This document shows positions 8,728-17,609 of a DNA stretch of 64,000 nt, in pieces (position 1 is the stretch's first letter; every line of letters starts with the position of its first letter). This DNA is from DASXKD01 sp963707905 (GTDB taxonomy: Bacteria > Actinomycetota > Actinomycetes > Streptosporangiales > Streptosporangiaceae). The stretch covers positions 1 through 64,000 of the forward strand of contig CAVPSA010000053.1 of assembly GCA_963707905.1 (NCBI GenBank). Direction: 5' to 3'. The notes below the pieces were generated by a model. That model was not told the origin of the DNA. It was given only the letters and a program-made list of their open reading frames with translations, and ran no database searches. The position numbers and the translations under genes were made by a program.

Positions 8728-8751
8728 CCGGCCCGGGCCTGACCCCCGGAT

Positions 8752-9123
8752 TCACCAGGAGCAGAGGCAGAACGGGTGGCCGACCGGGTCGGCGTAGACC
8801 CGGAACTTCTCCCGGGTGCCGAGATGGCGGGCACCCAGGGCGATCGCCCGTTCGTGCGCGGCGTCCAGGTCGTCCACCGCGAGGTCGAAGTGCATCTGCT
8901 GCTGCACGGCAGGGTCCGGCCAGTTCGGGGCCACGAAGCCGGGAGCCCGCTGGAAGTTGATGGCCGTGCCGCCGCCGGGCGGGTCGATCGCCACGTACTC
9001 GCCGTCGCCCGCGGCCTCGGGCACCGGCCATTCGAGCAGTTCCCCGTAGAACCTGGCCAGCGCGGCCGGGTCCGGGCAGTCGATCGTCACCGAGTCGAAA
9101 CGGGGGACGGCAGCGCCGGGCAT
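8752..9123 (-). CDS. VOC (glyoxalase-like) family protein
   Basis: A 123-residue single-chain glyoxalase/bleomycin-resistance/dioxygenase-fold protein. It begins MPGAAVPRFDSVTIDCPDP, has the ARFYGELLEWPV helix, the second-module strand QMHFDLAVDDLDAAHERAIALGA, and the terminal DPVGHPFCLCSW. The ATG at 9121-9123 follows an AGGAGG site by a good distance. It is a tail-to-tail neighbour of the ABC permease, with a gap of about 24 bp, and is followed upstream by the orphan DppB gene on the same strand. Enzymatic activity is not predictable. Confidence 0.8.
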   Translation of the reverse strand: MPGAAVPRFDSVTIDCPDPAALARFYGELLEWPVPEAAGDGEYVAIDPPGGGTAINFQRAPGFVAPNWPDPAVQQQMHFDLAVDDLDAAHERAIALGARHLGTREKFRVYADPVGHPFCLCSW

Positions 9124-9185
9124 CCTGATCCTCCTGGTCGAGTGCTTGCGGCCGCATGCTACAGCGGCATGCCGACAGGCCGGGC

Positions 9186-10145
9186 TCAGGCCGACACGTA
9201 CCTGACCCGGGGGTCGAGCACCGCGTAGGCGATGTCGGCGAACAGGTTCCCGATCACGGTCGCCAGTGACCCGACCACGGTCAGCCCGAGCAGAATCGGG
9301 TAATCCTGCCGCTCCGCCGCCTGGTAGAACAGGTAACCCATGCCGGGATAGTTGAAAACCGCCTCGGTGATCAGCGCCCCGCCGAGGATCGCGGGCAGGT
9401 ACAGCCCGCACAGTGTCGCGATGGTGATCATCGAGTTGCGCAGCACGTGGCGGACCAGCACCCGCCGCTCGCTGGCGCCCTTGGCGCGGGCGGTGCGGAC
9501 GTAGTCCTCGGTGAGGTTGTCCAGCACCGAGGACCGCATATACCTGCTGAACAGCGCGATCGTGGTCAGCGACAGGCAGCAGATCGGCAGGATCAGCGCG
9601 TTGAAGTCCGTGAAGACCGCGCGCACGCCCGCGCCCTGCGGGCCCTCCGGGGGGAATATCGGAATGACGATGGCGAACAGCAGGATCCCGACGATGCCGA
9701 TCAGGAAGTCCGGCGTCGCGTAGAAGATCGTCGAGGTCGTGTTGAGCACGTGGTCGGTGACCTTGTTGCGGCGCACCGCCTGCAGGATGCCCATCGGGAT
9801 CGCCACCACCAGCGCGAGCAGGGTGGACAGCCCGACCAGGGCGATGGTCTTCGGCAATGCGGTGAGCATCAGTGAGGCCACGCTCTGGTTGAGCGTCCAG
9901 GAGAAGCCCAGGTTGCCCCGCGCCAGGTTGCCGAGCCACAGGAAGTACTGCCGGTACCAGGGGAGGTTGAACCCGTAGTCGGCGTTGAAGACCTTGATGG
10001 CCCCGGGATCCCGGTAGGCGTTGGTGCCCATCACCGCGACCGCGACGTTGCCGGGGATCATCCGCAGTAGCGCGAACGTGATCATCGTCACGATCAGCAT
10101 CACCACGATGGACTGGAGCACACGCCGGAGTATGAATGCTGTCAA
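9186..10145 (-). CDS. Orphan DppB/OppB-type oligopeptide ABC permease
   Basis: A 319-residue inner-membrane permease of the binding-protein-dependent peptide/nickel importer family with about six transmembrane segments. The EAA-type loop YVRTARAKGASERRVLVRHVLRN near residue 210 contacts the ATPase. It starts with TTG, as does its paralogue at 16557-17516; the two align without gaps and agree at about four of five residues. No partner permease, binding protein or ATPase adjoins this copy. It may work with the nearby complete system or be a leftover of duplication. Divergent pmt lies upstream. Confidence 0.85.
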   Translation of the reverse strand: MTAFILRRVLQSIVVMLIVTMITFALLRMIPGNVAVAVMGTNAYRDPGAIKVFNADYGFNLPWYRQYFLWLGNLARGNLGFSWTLNQSVASLMLTALPKTIALVGLSTLLALVVAIPMGILQAVRRNKVTDHVLNTTSTIFYATPDFLIGIVGILLFAIVIPIFPPEGPQGAGVRAVFTDFNALILPICCLSLTTIALFSRYMRSSVLDNLTEDYVRTARAKGASERRVLVRHVLRNSMITIATLCGLYLPAILGGALITEAVFNYPGMGYLFYQAAERQDYPILLGLTVVGSLATVIGNLFADIAYAVLDPRVRYVSA

Positions 10146-10300
10146 CGCTGCCCTTACTTCCCCGCGGCCGCCACCTTTCCGTCATCGTGCCATACGGTCC
10201 GACCTGCGACGACATCTGTTTGCCCATTCGGTACCTTAATGAGCTGTTCCGGCGATGAAGGACCGGGCCTGCGGCCCGTCCGGCCCGTAATATCGGCAAA

Positions 10301-11842
10301 GTGCCCAGCGCGACGCCCCCCGGTCCGGAGTTGCACGACCGGCTGGTGCCGCCGATGCCGGGCAGCACCCTGTGGGGGTGGGCCGGCCCGCTCCTGGTGA
10401 CGCTCTTCGGTGCGTTCCTCCGCTTCAGCCGGCTCGGCTTGCCCCATGCCGTGCTGTTCGATGAGACCTACTACGTCCCCGACGCGTACGGCATCCTGCG
10501 GCACGGCGTGGAGATCGATCACGTCAGCAACGTCAACGCGCTGCTCGCCCGGGGCAGTACGCACATCCTGGAGGGGACCAAGGGCGAGTACGTGGTCCAC
10601 CCACCGCTCGGCAAGATGCTCATCGCCGTCGGGGAGTGGCTGTTCGGGCTGACCCCGTTCGGCTGGCGGTTCGCGGTGGCGGTGGCGGGCTCGCTGGCCA
10701 TCCTGATGACGGCGCGGATCGCGCGCCGGATGACCCGCTCGACGCTGCTCGGCTGCGTCGCGGGCTTCCTGCTGGCCCTGGACGGGCTGGAATTCGTGCT
10801 GAGCCGTACCGCGATCCTGGACATCTTCGTCATGTTCTGGGTACTGGCCGCCTTCGGCCTGCTGGTGATCGACCGGGACCGGACCAGGGCCGCCCTGGCA
10901 GCGGCGGCCAGCGAGGGGGACAGCGCCGGGCCGCGGCCCGGGTTCCGCTGGCCGCTGCTGCTGGCGGGCCTGTGCCTGGGCTGTGCCTGCGCGACCAAAT
11001 GGAACGCCGTGTGGTACCTGCCCGTCTTCGCCGCCCTGGTGGTGGCCTGGGACGTGGGCGCACGCCGCGCGGCCGGGCTCGGTGCCGGCATGCGCGGCAT
11101 GGTGCGCAGCGGCGTGCCGTGGCTGCCGGTCTGGTTCGCCGTCGCGCCGGCCGCCGTCTACGTGCTGTCCTGGACCGGCTGGTTCGCCACCAGTTACGGC
11201 TTCGACCGCAACGGAGCCGCGCTCAACGGCGGCCATCCGGCCAGCACGATCGTGGCATGGCTGCAGTACAACAAGTCGATGCTCGGGTACGGCCTGGGCC
11301 TGCACGCCTTCCAGTCGTACGCGTCCAACCCGCTGGGCTGGCCGGTGCTTGCCAGGCCGATCTCCTTCTACTCCGTCTGCCTGCCGGCGGGCAGCAACTG
11401 CGGCCGGGTGCCCGCGTCCACCGAGCAGGAGGTGCTGGCGATCGGCACGCCGCTCATCTGGTGGGCCGGGGTGGCCGCGATGCTGGTGTGCCTCGCCTGG
11501 TGGCTGACCCGCCGCGACTGGCGCGCGGGCGCGTTGCTGGCCGGCGTCGCGGCCGGCTGGCTGCCGTGGCTCTGGTTCTACTGGCACGACCGCCGCACCG
11601 AGTTCTTCTACTACGCCGTGGTGTTCGACCCGTTTGTCGTGCTGGCCATCACGCTGTGCCTCGGCCTGATCCTCGGCCCGGCCCAGGGCGGGCCGAACCG
11701 CCGGGTGGCCGGCGCGGCGGTCGCCGGCGGCTACCTGCTCGCGGTCGTCGCCAACTTCTACTACCTCTATCCGGTGCTCGCCGGCCAGACCCTCCCGTAC
11801 ACCTCCTGGCTGGCCCGCATGTGGTTCCACAGCTGGATCTGA
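10301..11842 (+). CDS. pmt: Dolichyl-phosphate-mannose-protein mannosyltransferase family (Pmt)
   Basis: A GT39/GT-C membrane glycosyltransferase, 513 residues, that in actinobacteria transfers mannose from polyprenyl-phosphate-mannose to Ser/Thr of secreted proteins during Sec export. The first external loop carries the catalytic acidic pair in LFDETYYVPDAY (Asp54-Glu55). About ten hydrophobic segments follow, ending in YTSWLARMWFHSWI. Length matches actinobacterial Pmt. I take the GTG at 10301, as no better start lies downstream before the first conserved block. It is monocistronic and divergent from the orphan permease. The family call is strong. Confidence 0.9.
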   Translation: MPSATPPGPELHDRLVPPMPGSTLWGWAGPLLVTLFGAFLRFSRLGLPHAVLFDETYYVPDAYGILRHGVEIDHVSNVNALLARGSTHILEGTKGEYVVHPPLGKMLIAVGEWLFGLTPFGWRFAVAVAGSLAILMTARIARRMTRSTLLGCVAGFLLALDGLEFVLSRTAILDIFVMFWVLAAFGLLVIDRDRTRAALAAAASEGDSAGPRPGFRWPLLLAGLCLGCACATKWNAVWYLPVFAALVVAWDVGARRAAGLGAGMRGMVRSGVPWLPVWFAVAPAAVYVLSWTGWFATSYGFDRNGAALNGGHPASTIVAWLQYNKSMLGYGLGLHAFQSYASNPLGWPVLARPISFYSVCLPAGSNCGRVPASTEQEVLAIGTPLIWWAGVAAMLVCLAWWLTRRDWRAGALLAGVAAGWLPWLWFYWHDRRTEFFYYAVVFDPFVVLAITLCLGLILGPAQGGPNRRVAGAAVAGGYLLAVVANFYYLYPVLAGQTLPYTSWLARMWFHSWI

Positions 11843-11875
11843 CCGCGCCGGGCCGGGCTGACCGGTTTTCATGCC

Positions 11876-12062
11876 TTACGGACTCGGCGGCAGATGTGGC
11901 ACCCAGTCGTAGCTCGTGATCCCAGGGAACGCGGTGAAATAGATGGTCACGAGGTGTTGCAGCCACGGCCAGGTCCTCGGCGGCCGCGCGGTCACCGGCC
12001 AGCACCGCGGCGAACCTCAGCACCGCGGGCAGCTGCGCCGACGCGAACTCCTCGAAGGTCAT
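11876..12062 (-). pseudogene. Truncated SigE-family ECF sigma factor start fused to unrelated sequence
   Basis: Reading from the ATG at 12062, MTFEEFASAQLPAVLRFAAV then LAGDRAAAEDLA matches the opening of SigE-family extracytoplasmic sigma factors (region 2 start). After about 34 residues the similarity ends: region 2 proper and all of region 4 are missing. A different frame then reads IYFTAFPGITSYDWVPHLPP to a TAA at 11876, looking like the tail of another protein. I read this as a deletion scar joining two gene ends. The first part is specific; the second is unidentified. Confidence 0.5.
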
Positions 12063-12154
12063 CCCGCCTCCGTGTGAGGGATCTCTCGCTAGTACACGCC
12101 CGCCGTGGCCCGATGTGTTGTGCGGTCGGCCGGATTCCCGGGCAGTCTGTGGAC

Positions 12155-13186
12155 ATGGCTGAACCGCTCGCGGGGCTGGCCCGGCGCCCCGTGGTCGTGG
12201 CGCCGATGGCCGGCGGGCCCTCTACACCCGGCCTGGTGATCGCGGCCTCCGCCGCGGGCGCGCTGGGCTTCCTGGCCGCCGGGTACAAGACGGCCGCCGT
12301 CATGCGGTCCGAGATGGACGTGGTCCGGGCCGCCACCGGCGCCCCGTTCGGTGTCAACGTGTTCGTGCCGGGCTCGCCGGCCGCCGACCGCGCGGCGCTC
12401 GCCCGCTACCTCGCCGAGCTTGAGCCGGAGGCCGCCGCGCTGGGTGTCCGGCCGGGAGCGCCCGACTGGGACGACGACGACTGGAACGCGAAGCTGGCTG
12501 CCCTGCTGGCCGATCCACCCGCGGTTGTCAGCTTCACCTTCGGCTGCCCTGATGAGGGCGTCATCGCAGCGCTGCGGGCCGCGCGGAGCCAGGTGTGGGT
12601 AACCGTCACCGCACCGGAGGAGGCGGCGGTCGCCACCGGTCGCGGCGCGGACGGGCTGTGCGTCCAGGGCCCGGAGGCGGGCGCCCATCGCGGCACCTTT
12701 TCGGCGTCCGCAAGCCCGCCGGCCGTACCGCTGCACCAACTGCTCCGCGATGTCGCGGCGGTCACCAGGCTGCCACTGATTGCCGCGGGGGCAGTCATGA
12801 GCCACGCGGACGTCAGCGACGCCATGGCCGCGGGCGCGGTGGCGGCCCAGTGCGGCACCGCCTTCCTGCGCTGCCCGGAAAGCGGTGCCCAGCCGTTGCA
12901 CAAGGCGGCCCTCGCGGATCCGGCGTTCAGCACCACGGCGGTCACCCGCGCGTTCACCGGCAGGCCCGCGCGCGGCCTGGTCAACCGCTTCATGCTCGAC
13001 CACCCGGACGCCCCGGCCGCCTACCCCGAGGTGCACTTCGCCACCCGGCCGCTGCGCGCCGCCGCGGCGGCCGCGGGTGACACCGGCCGGCTGAACCTGT
13101 GGGCCGGCCAGGGCTACCGCGCGGCTGCCGAGCGGCCCGCCGCCGAAATCGTGGAACTCCTGTCCGGCGGTACGGGCAGCGGCTGA
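12155..13186 (+). CDS. Nitronate monooxygenase / 2-nitropropane dioxygenase family enzyme
   Basis: A 343-residue FMN-dependent TIM-barrel enzyme of the NPD/nitronate monooxygenase family. The N-terminus RRPVVVAPMAGGPSTPGLVI is the flavin-binding first strand. GAPFGVNVFVPG, VVSFTFGCP, LPLIAAGAVMSHADVSDAMA and VAAQCGTAFLRCPESG complete the usual set. The ATG at 12155 starts right at the conserved strand; the frame extends further upstream over the sigma-factor remnant without similarity. It is predicted to be cytosolic and to oxidise alkyl nitronates, although several family members have other substrates. It has no obvious partner. Confidence 0.85.
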   Translation: MAEPLAGLARRPVVVAPMAGGPSTPGLVIAASAAGALGFLAAGYKTAAVMRSEMDVVRAATGAPFGVNVFVPGSPAADRAALARYLAELEPEAAALGVRPGAPDWDDDDWNAKLAALLADPPAVVSFTFGCPDEGVIAALRAARSQVWVTVTAPEEAAVATGRGADGLCVQGPEAGAHRGTFSASASPPAVPLHQLLRDVAAVTRLPLIAAGAVMSHADVSDAMAAGAVAAQCGTAFLRCPESGAQPLHKAALADPAFSTTAVTRAFTGRPARGLVNRFMLDHPDAPAAYPEVHFATRPLRAAAAAAGDTGRLNLWAGQGYRAAAERPAAEIVELLSGGTGSG

Positions 13187-13387
13187 CCCTGGCGCGCCCG
13201 CCGCCCCCGGGCGCTGCTCGGCCCCGGGGTCGTGCTGCGGTGCACCGGCTACGGCGCGGCCGCGGCCGCGGGGGTGATGCGCGCTGCCGCGCCCGCATAC
13301 CCGGGCCTGGCCGGGTTCCTTGCCGAGAACGTGCTGACCGTGCCCTCGGACGCCGAAGCCCTGGCAGTGTTCTCCGGGTCCGGCTGA
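13187..13387 (+). pseudogene. Possible 3' remnant of an unidentified gene
   Basis: Directly after the nitronate monooxygenase stop, the same frame stays open for about 66 codons to TGA with protein-like composition (GFLAENVLTVPSDAEALAVF). It has no good start codon or ribosome site and I cannot name a family. It may be the tail of a deleted gene or simply high-GC open frame. No other gene was seen between here and the ATPase gene. Confidence 0.2.
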
Positions 13388-13421
13388 CCGCTAACCGTGC
13401 TGGCCGGCGTAGCGCATGCCG

Positions 13422-15519
13422 TTACGGCATGTCCGAGGCGACCGTGCTCGGCACGCTCGCCGCCTGCTCCTGCGCCGCGGGGGCGGGCTCGGTCAGCGGG
13501 AAGTGGCACGCGGCGAAGTGGGTGCCACCGAACGGCCGCAGCGGCGGCTCCTCCGCGGCACAGATGTCCTGCACCCGCGGGCAGCGGGTGCGGAACCGGC
13601 AGCCGGACGGGGGGTCGATGGCCGACGGCAGTTCGCCCGCGACGCCCTTGGCGACCTTCGCCTTCTCCACCACCGGGTCGGCATTGGGGATGGTGTCGAT
13701 CAGGCCCCGGGTGTAGGGATGCACCGGCCGGTAGTAGATGTCGTCGGACGGGCCGACTTCGACCAGCTTGCCCAGGTACATCACGCCGATGTTGTTGGAC
13801 AGGTAGCGAACAACCCCCAGGTCATGGGAGATGAACATGTAGGTCAGGCCGTGGTCCCGCTGCAGGTCCTTCATCAGGTTGAGGATCTGCGCCTGGATCG
13901 ACACGTCGAGCGCCGACACCGGCTCGTCGGCCACGATGAGCTGCGGCCGCAGGATCAGCGCGCGGGCCAGGCCGAGGCGCTGGCGCTGGCCGCCGGAGAA
14001 CTCGTGCGGGTAGCGCTGGATCGCCGCCCGCGGCAGGCCCACCTCGTCCAGGATCTCGTTGATCTTGGTGTGCTGCTCACCCCGGCTGCCGCGATTCTGG
14101 ATGGCCAGCGGCTCCCGCAGGATCGGTCCCACCCGCATCCGCGGGTCCATCGACGCGTAGGAGTCCTGGAACATGAGCTGGACCTTGCTGCTGCGCTTGC
14201 GCCGTTCCCGGGTGGACAGTGTGGTCAGGTCCTCACCATCCAGGATGATGGAGCCGCTCGTGGCCTTCTCCAGGCCCACGATGAGGCGGCCGATCGTGGT
14301 CTTGCCGCAGCCGGACTCACCGACCATCCCGAACGTCTGGCCGGGCACGATCGCGAAGCTCACGTCGGCGACCGCGCTCACCTCGCCCACCTTGCGCTGC
14401 AGCACCGCACCGGCGGTCACCGCGAAGTTCTTGACCAGGTGATCCACCCGGAGCAGCTCGCCGTCGCTGGCGGCTACGGGCTCCACCGCGGCCTCGGCGG
14501 CCTTCTTCTCTGCCACGAGCAGTTCGGCGTGCCGCTTCTCCCGTTCCTCCTTGCCGACCGGGAAGAAGCAGCGGAACACGTGCTCCCAGCTGTCCCCCTT
14601 CAGTTCCGGCTCCTGCGTGCGGCAGGTCTCCTGCGCGTAGCGGCACCGCGCCGCGAACCGGCAGCCCGGCGGGGGCTGGGTCAGGTCCGGCGGCATCCCG
14701 GGGATGTTGTACAGCCGCCGGGACGAGTCGGCCGCCTTCTCCGGAAGGGCCTCGAACAAGCGCCTCGGTGTAGGGGTGGCGCGGGTTGCCGAACAGCCGG
14801 GTGGTGGTGGTGCTCTCGGCGATCTTGCCCGCGTACATGACCACGGTGCGGTCGGCCCGCCCGGCGATCACGCCCAGGTCGTGGGTGACCAGGATCACCG
14901 CCATGGACAGCCGCTTGCGCAGGCTGTCGATCAGCTCCAGGATCTGCTTCTGGATGGTCACGTCCAGTGCGGTGGTCGGCTCGTCCGCGATCAGCAGCTT
15001 GGGCTCGCAGGCCAGCGCCATGGCGATCATGACCCGCTGGCGCATGCCGCCGGACAGCTGGTGCGGGTAGTTGGCCACCCGCTCCGCGGGGCGGGGCATG
15101 CCGACCAGGCCGAGCACCTCGATGGCGCGCTCGCGCGCCTCGTCCGCCGACGCGCCCCGGTGCAGCACCACGGTCTCGGAGATCTGGTCCCCGATCCTCA
15201 TCGTCGGGTTCAGCGACGTCATCGGGTCCTGGAAGATCATGCCGATCTCGTTGCCCCGGACGTGACGCATGTCGTTGTCCGACAGCGCGGAGATCTCCTT
15301 GCCGTCGAGCAGGATCTTCCCGCCGACGATGTGGCCGCCCGGCGGCAGCAGCCGCATGACGGACAGCGCGGTCATCGTCTTGCCGCAGCCCGACTCCCCG
15401 ACGATGCCCAGGCACTCGCCCGGGTCCACGGTGAGGCTGACACCGTCCAGCGCGTGCACGGTCGACCGGCGCAGCCGGATCTCGGTCTGCACGCCGTCGA
15501 GTTCAAGCAGGTGAGCCAT
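13422..15519 (-). CDS. Fused DppD-DppF oligopeptide importer ATPase (apparent frameshift near 14758)
   Basis: Two complete ABC domains in one gene. The first half (from 15519) has GESGCGKT, LSGGMRQRVMIAMAL and LLIADEPTTALD, then the DppD C-terminal region through HPYTEAL. One base later the frame continues FEALPEKAADSSRRLYNIPG, with the oligopeptide-ATPase Cys-rich tail (CRFAARC…C), a charged linker and a second ABC domain with GESGCGKTT and FSGGQRQRLGLARAL. Removing one T from TT near 14758 gives a continuous 698-residue protein. It powers the importer encoded by the three genes upstream on this strand. A real split into two proteins is possible but would break the first domain's tail. Confidence 0.8.
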
Positions 15520-15582
15520 TCGTCCTCGGTTCTATCGCCGTGCCGGCAGGCCGGCCGGGGGAGGGGGCCGGTGGGGCCTTGT

Positions 15583-16560
15583 TCAGCGGCGCTGGAGCCG
15601 CACCTCGACGGCATCCCGCAGTCCTTCACCGATGAAGATGGCCGCGGTGATCACCAGGATGATCGCGACGCCCGCCGGGAAGATCAGCCACCAGTAGCCG
15701 TCGTAGACGTACGTGACACCGTCGCTGAGCATCCCGCCCCAGTCCTGCTTGGGGGGCGCGATGCCCAGGCCCAGGTAGCTCAGCGCGACGACCAGGGCGA
15801 TGGCGTCGGCCACCTGGAAGGTGGCGTTGACCATGATGGTCCCGATCGCGTTGGGCGCGATATGCCGCAGCACCGCCCGGCTGCCGCCGCCGCCCATCAC
15901 CTTCATCGCCTGGACGTACTCGCGCACCCGCAGCGAGAGTGCCTCGCCGCGCACCAGGCGCGAGGTGGTGAGCCAGGAGGTGAGCGCGACCACCAGGATC
16001 AGGATTACCGGCGTCGGTTGCACGATGGCCACCACGACCAGGGCCAGGAACAGCGTCGGGATGGACAGCATCGCGTCGACGATGCGCATCATGACCGTGT
16101 CGAGCGCGCCGCCGAAGTACCCGGCGATCGCGCCCCAGAGCACGCCGACGACGGTGGCCAGGGCCGCCGCCGCGATGCCGACCTCCAGGGAGATCTGGCC
16201 CGCGACCATCAGCCGCCCGAGCACGTCGTAGCCGCTGGAGTCGGTGCCCAGCGGGTGACCCGCGCCCGGTGGCATGTTCTCGATCGCGAAGTTCACATGG
16301 ACCTGGTCGGTGTGGTAAAAGAGCGGCCCGAGGAAACAGAACGCGAAGATCGCGACGAAGATCGCCACGCCGGTGACCGCGAGCTTGTTCTCCAGGAACA
16401 CGTCCAGGCTGCGGCGGAAGGCACTGCGCGGTTTGCCGGCCGGGAGCATGCCCGGCGCGACGGCCGAGGCCTCGCCGAGCGGCCCTGACGTGACGGTGGC
16501 CACTCCCATGGCCGACGACTCCGGGCCGGGCGGGGGATCGGCAGGCAGGTTCAGCGTCAT
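15583..16560 (-). CDS. DppC/OppC-type oligopeptide ABC permease
   Basis: A 325-residue second permease of the peptide importer. A cytosolic N-terminus of about 50 residues precedes FLENKLAVTGVAIFVAIFAF, the first membrane segment. HPLGTDSSGYDVLGRLMVAG is the family signature, and the EAA loop reads REYVQAMKVMGGGGSRAVLRH. Its ATG overlaps the stop of the upstream permease as ATGA, so the two are translationally coupled. The fused ATPase starts 63 bp downstream. Forms the heterodimeric channel with the DppB-type subunit. Confidence 0.9.
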   Translation of the reverse strand: MTLNLPADPPPGPESSAMGVATVTSGPLGEASAVAPGMLPAGKPRSAFRRSLDVFLENKLAVTGVAIFVAIFAFCFLGPLFYHTDQVHVNFAIENMPPGAGHPLGTDSSGYDVLGRLMVAGQISLEVGIAAAALATVVGVLWGAIAGYFGGALDTVMMRIVDAMLSIPTLFLALVVVAIVQPTPVILILVVALTSWLTTSRLVRGEALSLRVREYVQAMKVMGGGGSRAVLRHIAPNAIGTIMVNATFQVADAIALVVALSYLGLGIAPPKQDWGGMLSDGVTYVYDGYWWLIFPAGVAIILVITAAIFIGEGLRDAVEVRLQRR

Positions 16561-17516
16561 GAGCTCACGTACCTAACTCGGGGGTCCAGCACCGCGTAGG
16601 CGACATCCGCCAGCAGCGACCCGATCACTGTTGCCAGCGCCACCACCACGGTAAAGCCCAGAAGCGTCGGATAGTCCTGCTTGAGCGCCGACTGGTAGAA
16701 CAGATACCCCATGCCGGGATAGTTGAAGACCGACTCGGTGATCAGCGCGCCCGCGAGGATCCCGGGCAGGCTCAGCCCGAGCAGGGTCGCGATCGGGATC
16801 AGCGAGTTGCGCAGCACGTGTCTGATCAGCACCCGCCGTTCGCTGGCCCCCTTGGCCCGGGCGGTGCGGACGTAATCCTCGGTGAGGTTGTCCAGCACCG
16901 AGGAGCGCATGTACCTGCTGAACAACGCGATGGTCACCAGCGCCAGGGTGGCGATCGGCAGGATCAGCGCGCTGAAGTCCGTGAACATCGCGCCCAGGCC
17001 CTCACCCTGCGGGCCCTCCGGGGGCAGGATGGGGAACTTGATCGCGAAGACCAGGATCGCGATGATCCCGATCAGGAAGGCCGGGGTGGCGTAGAAGATC
17101 GTGGAGAACGCGTTGAACGCGTGGTCGGTCAGCTTGTTGCGGCGCACCGCCTGCAGGACCCCGATCGGGATCGCGAGGACCAGCGCCAGGATCGTGGAGA
17201 CCCCGACCAGCACGATGGTCTTGGGCATCCGGGTGGCCAGCAGCGAGGCGACGCTCTGGTTGAGCGTCCAGGAGTACCCGAGGTTGCCCCGGGCGAGATG
17301 ACCCAGCCACAGGAAGTACTGCCGGTACCACGGGAGGTTGAACCCGTACTCGGCATTGAAGAGCTTGATGGCTGCCGGGTCGCGATAGACGCCGGGGCCC
17401 ATGACCGCGACGGCCACGTTGCCGGGGATCATCCGCAGCAGCGCGAACGTGATCATCGTGACGATGAGCAGTACCACGATCGACTGGAGCACCCGGCGGA
17501 CGAAGAAGGCTGTCAA
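16557..17516 (-). CDS. DppB/OppB-type oligopeptide ABC permease
   Basis: First permease of the importer, 319 residues from a TTG start at 17514-17516. The open frame reaches 17567, but that extension would lie inside a strong hairpin, and the paralogue at 9186-10145 starts with the same TTG in the same context. It carries the EAA loop YVRTARAKGASERRVLIRHVLRN and about six membrane segments, ending DPRVRYVSS. It lies between the binding-protein gene and the DppC-type gene, with an ATGA overlap downstream. Confidence 0.9.
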   Translation of the reverse strand: MTAFFVRRVLQSIVVLLIVTMITFALLRMIPGNVAVAVMGPGVYRDPAAIKLFNAEYGFNLPWYRQYFLWLGHLARGNLGYSWTLNQSVASLLATRMPKTIVLVGVSTILALVLAIPIGVLQAVRRNKLTDHAFNAFSTIFYATPAFLIGIIAILVFAIKFPILPPEGPQGEGLGAMFTDFSALILPIATLALVTIALFSRYMRSSVLDNLTEDYVRTARAKGASERRVLIRHVLRNSLIPIATLLGLSLPGILAGALITESVFNYPGMGYLFYQSALKQDYPTLLGFTVVVALATVIGSLLADVAYAVLDPRVRYVSS

Positions 17517-17532
17517 CGCTGGCCCCTTTCCG

Positions 17533-17576
17533 GTCCCCGCCTGTGGCGCCGGGGTGACCGGCGCCACAGGCGGGAC
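17533..17576. promoter_or_regulatory. Intercistronic stem-loop between binding protein and permease genes
   Basis: A 15-bp perfect stem (CGCCTGTGGCGCCGG against CCGGCGCCACAGGCG) with a five-base loop lies just after the binding-protein stop, on the strand of transcription before the permease. Such hairpins in peptide-importer operons commonly stabilise the upstream message or attenuate read-through, so the binding protein is made in excess. No T-run follows, arguing against a full terminator. Confidence 0.6.
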
Positions 17577-17609
17577 CTAGCACGTGACCGCGAGGTCATG
17601 TGCCAGACA

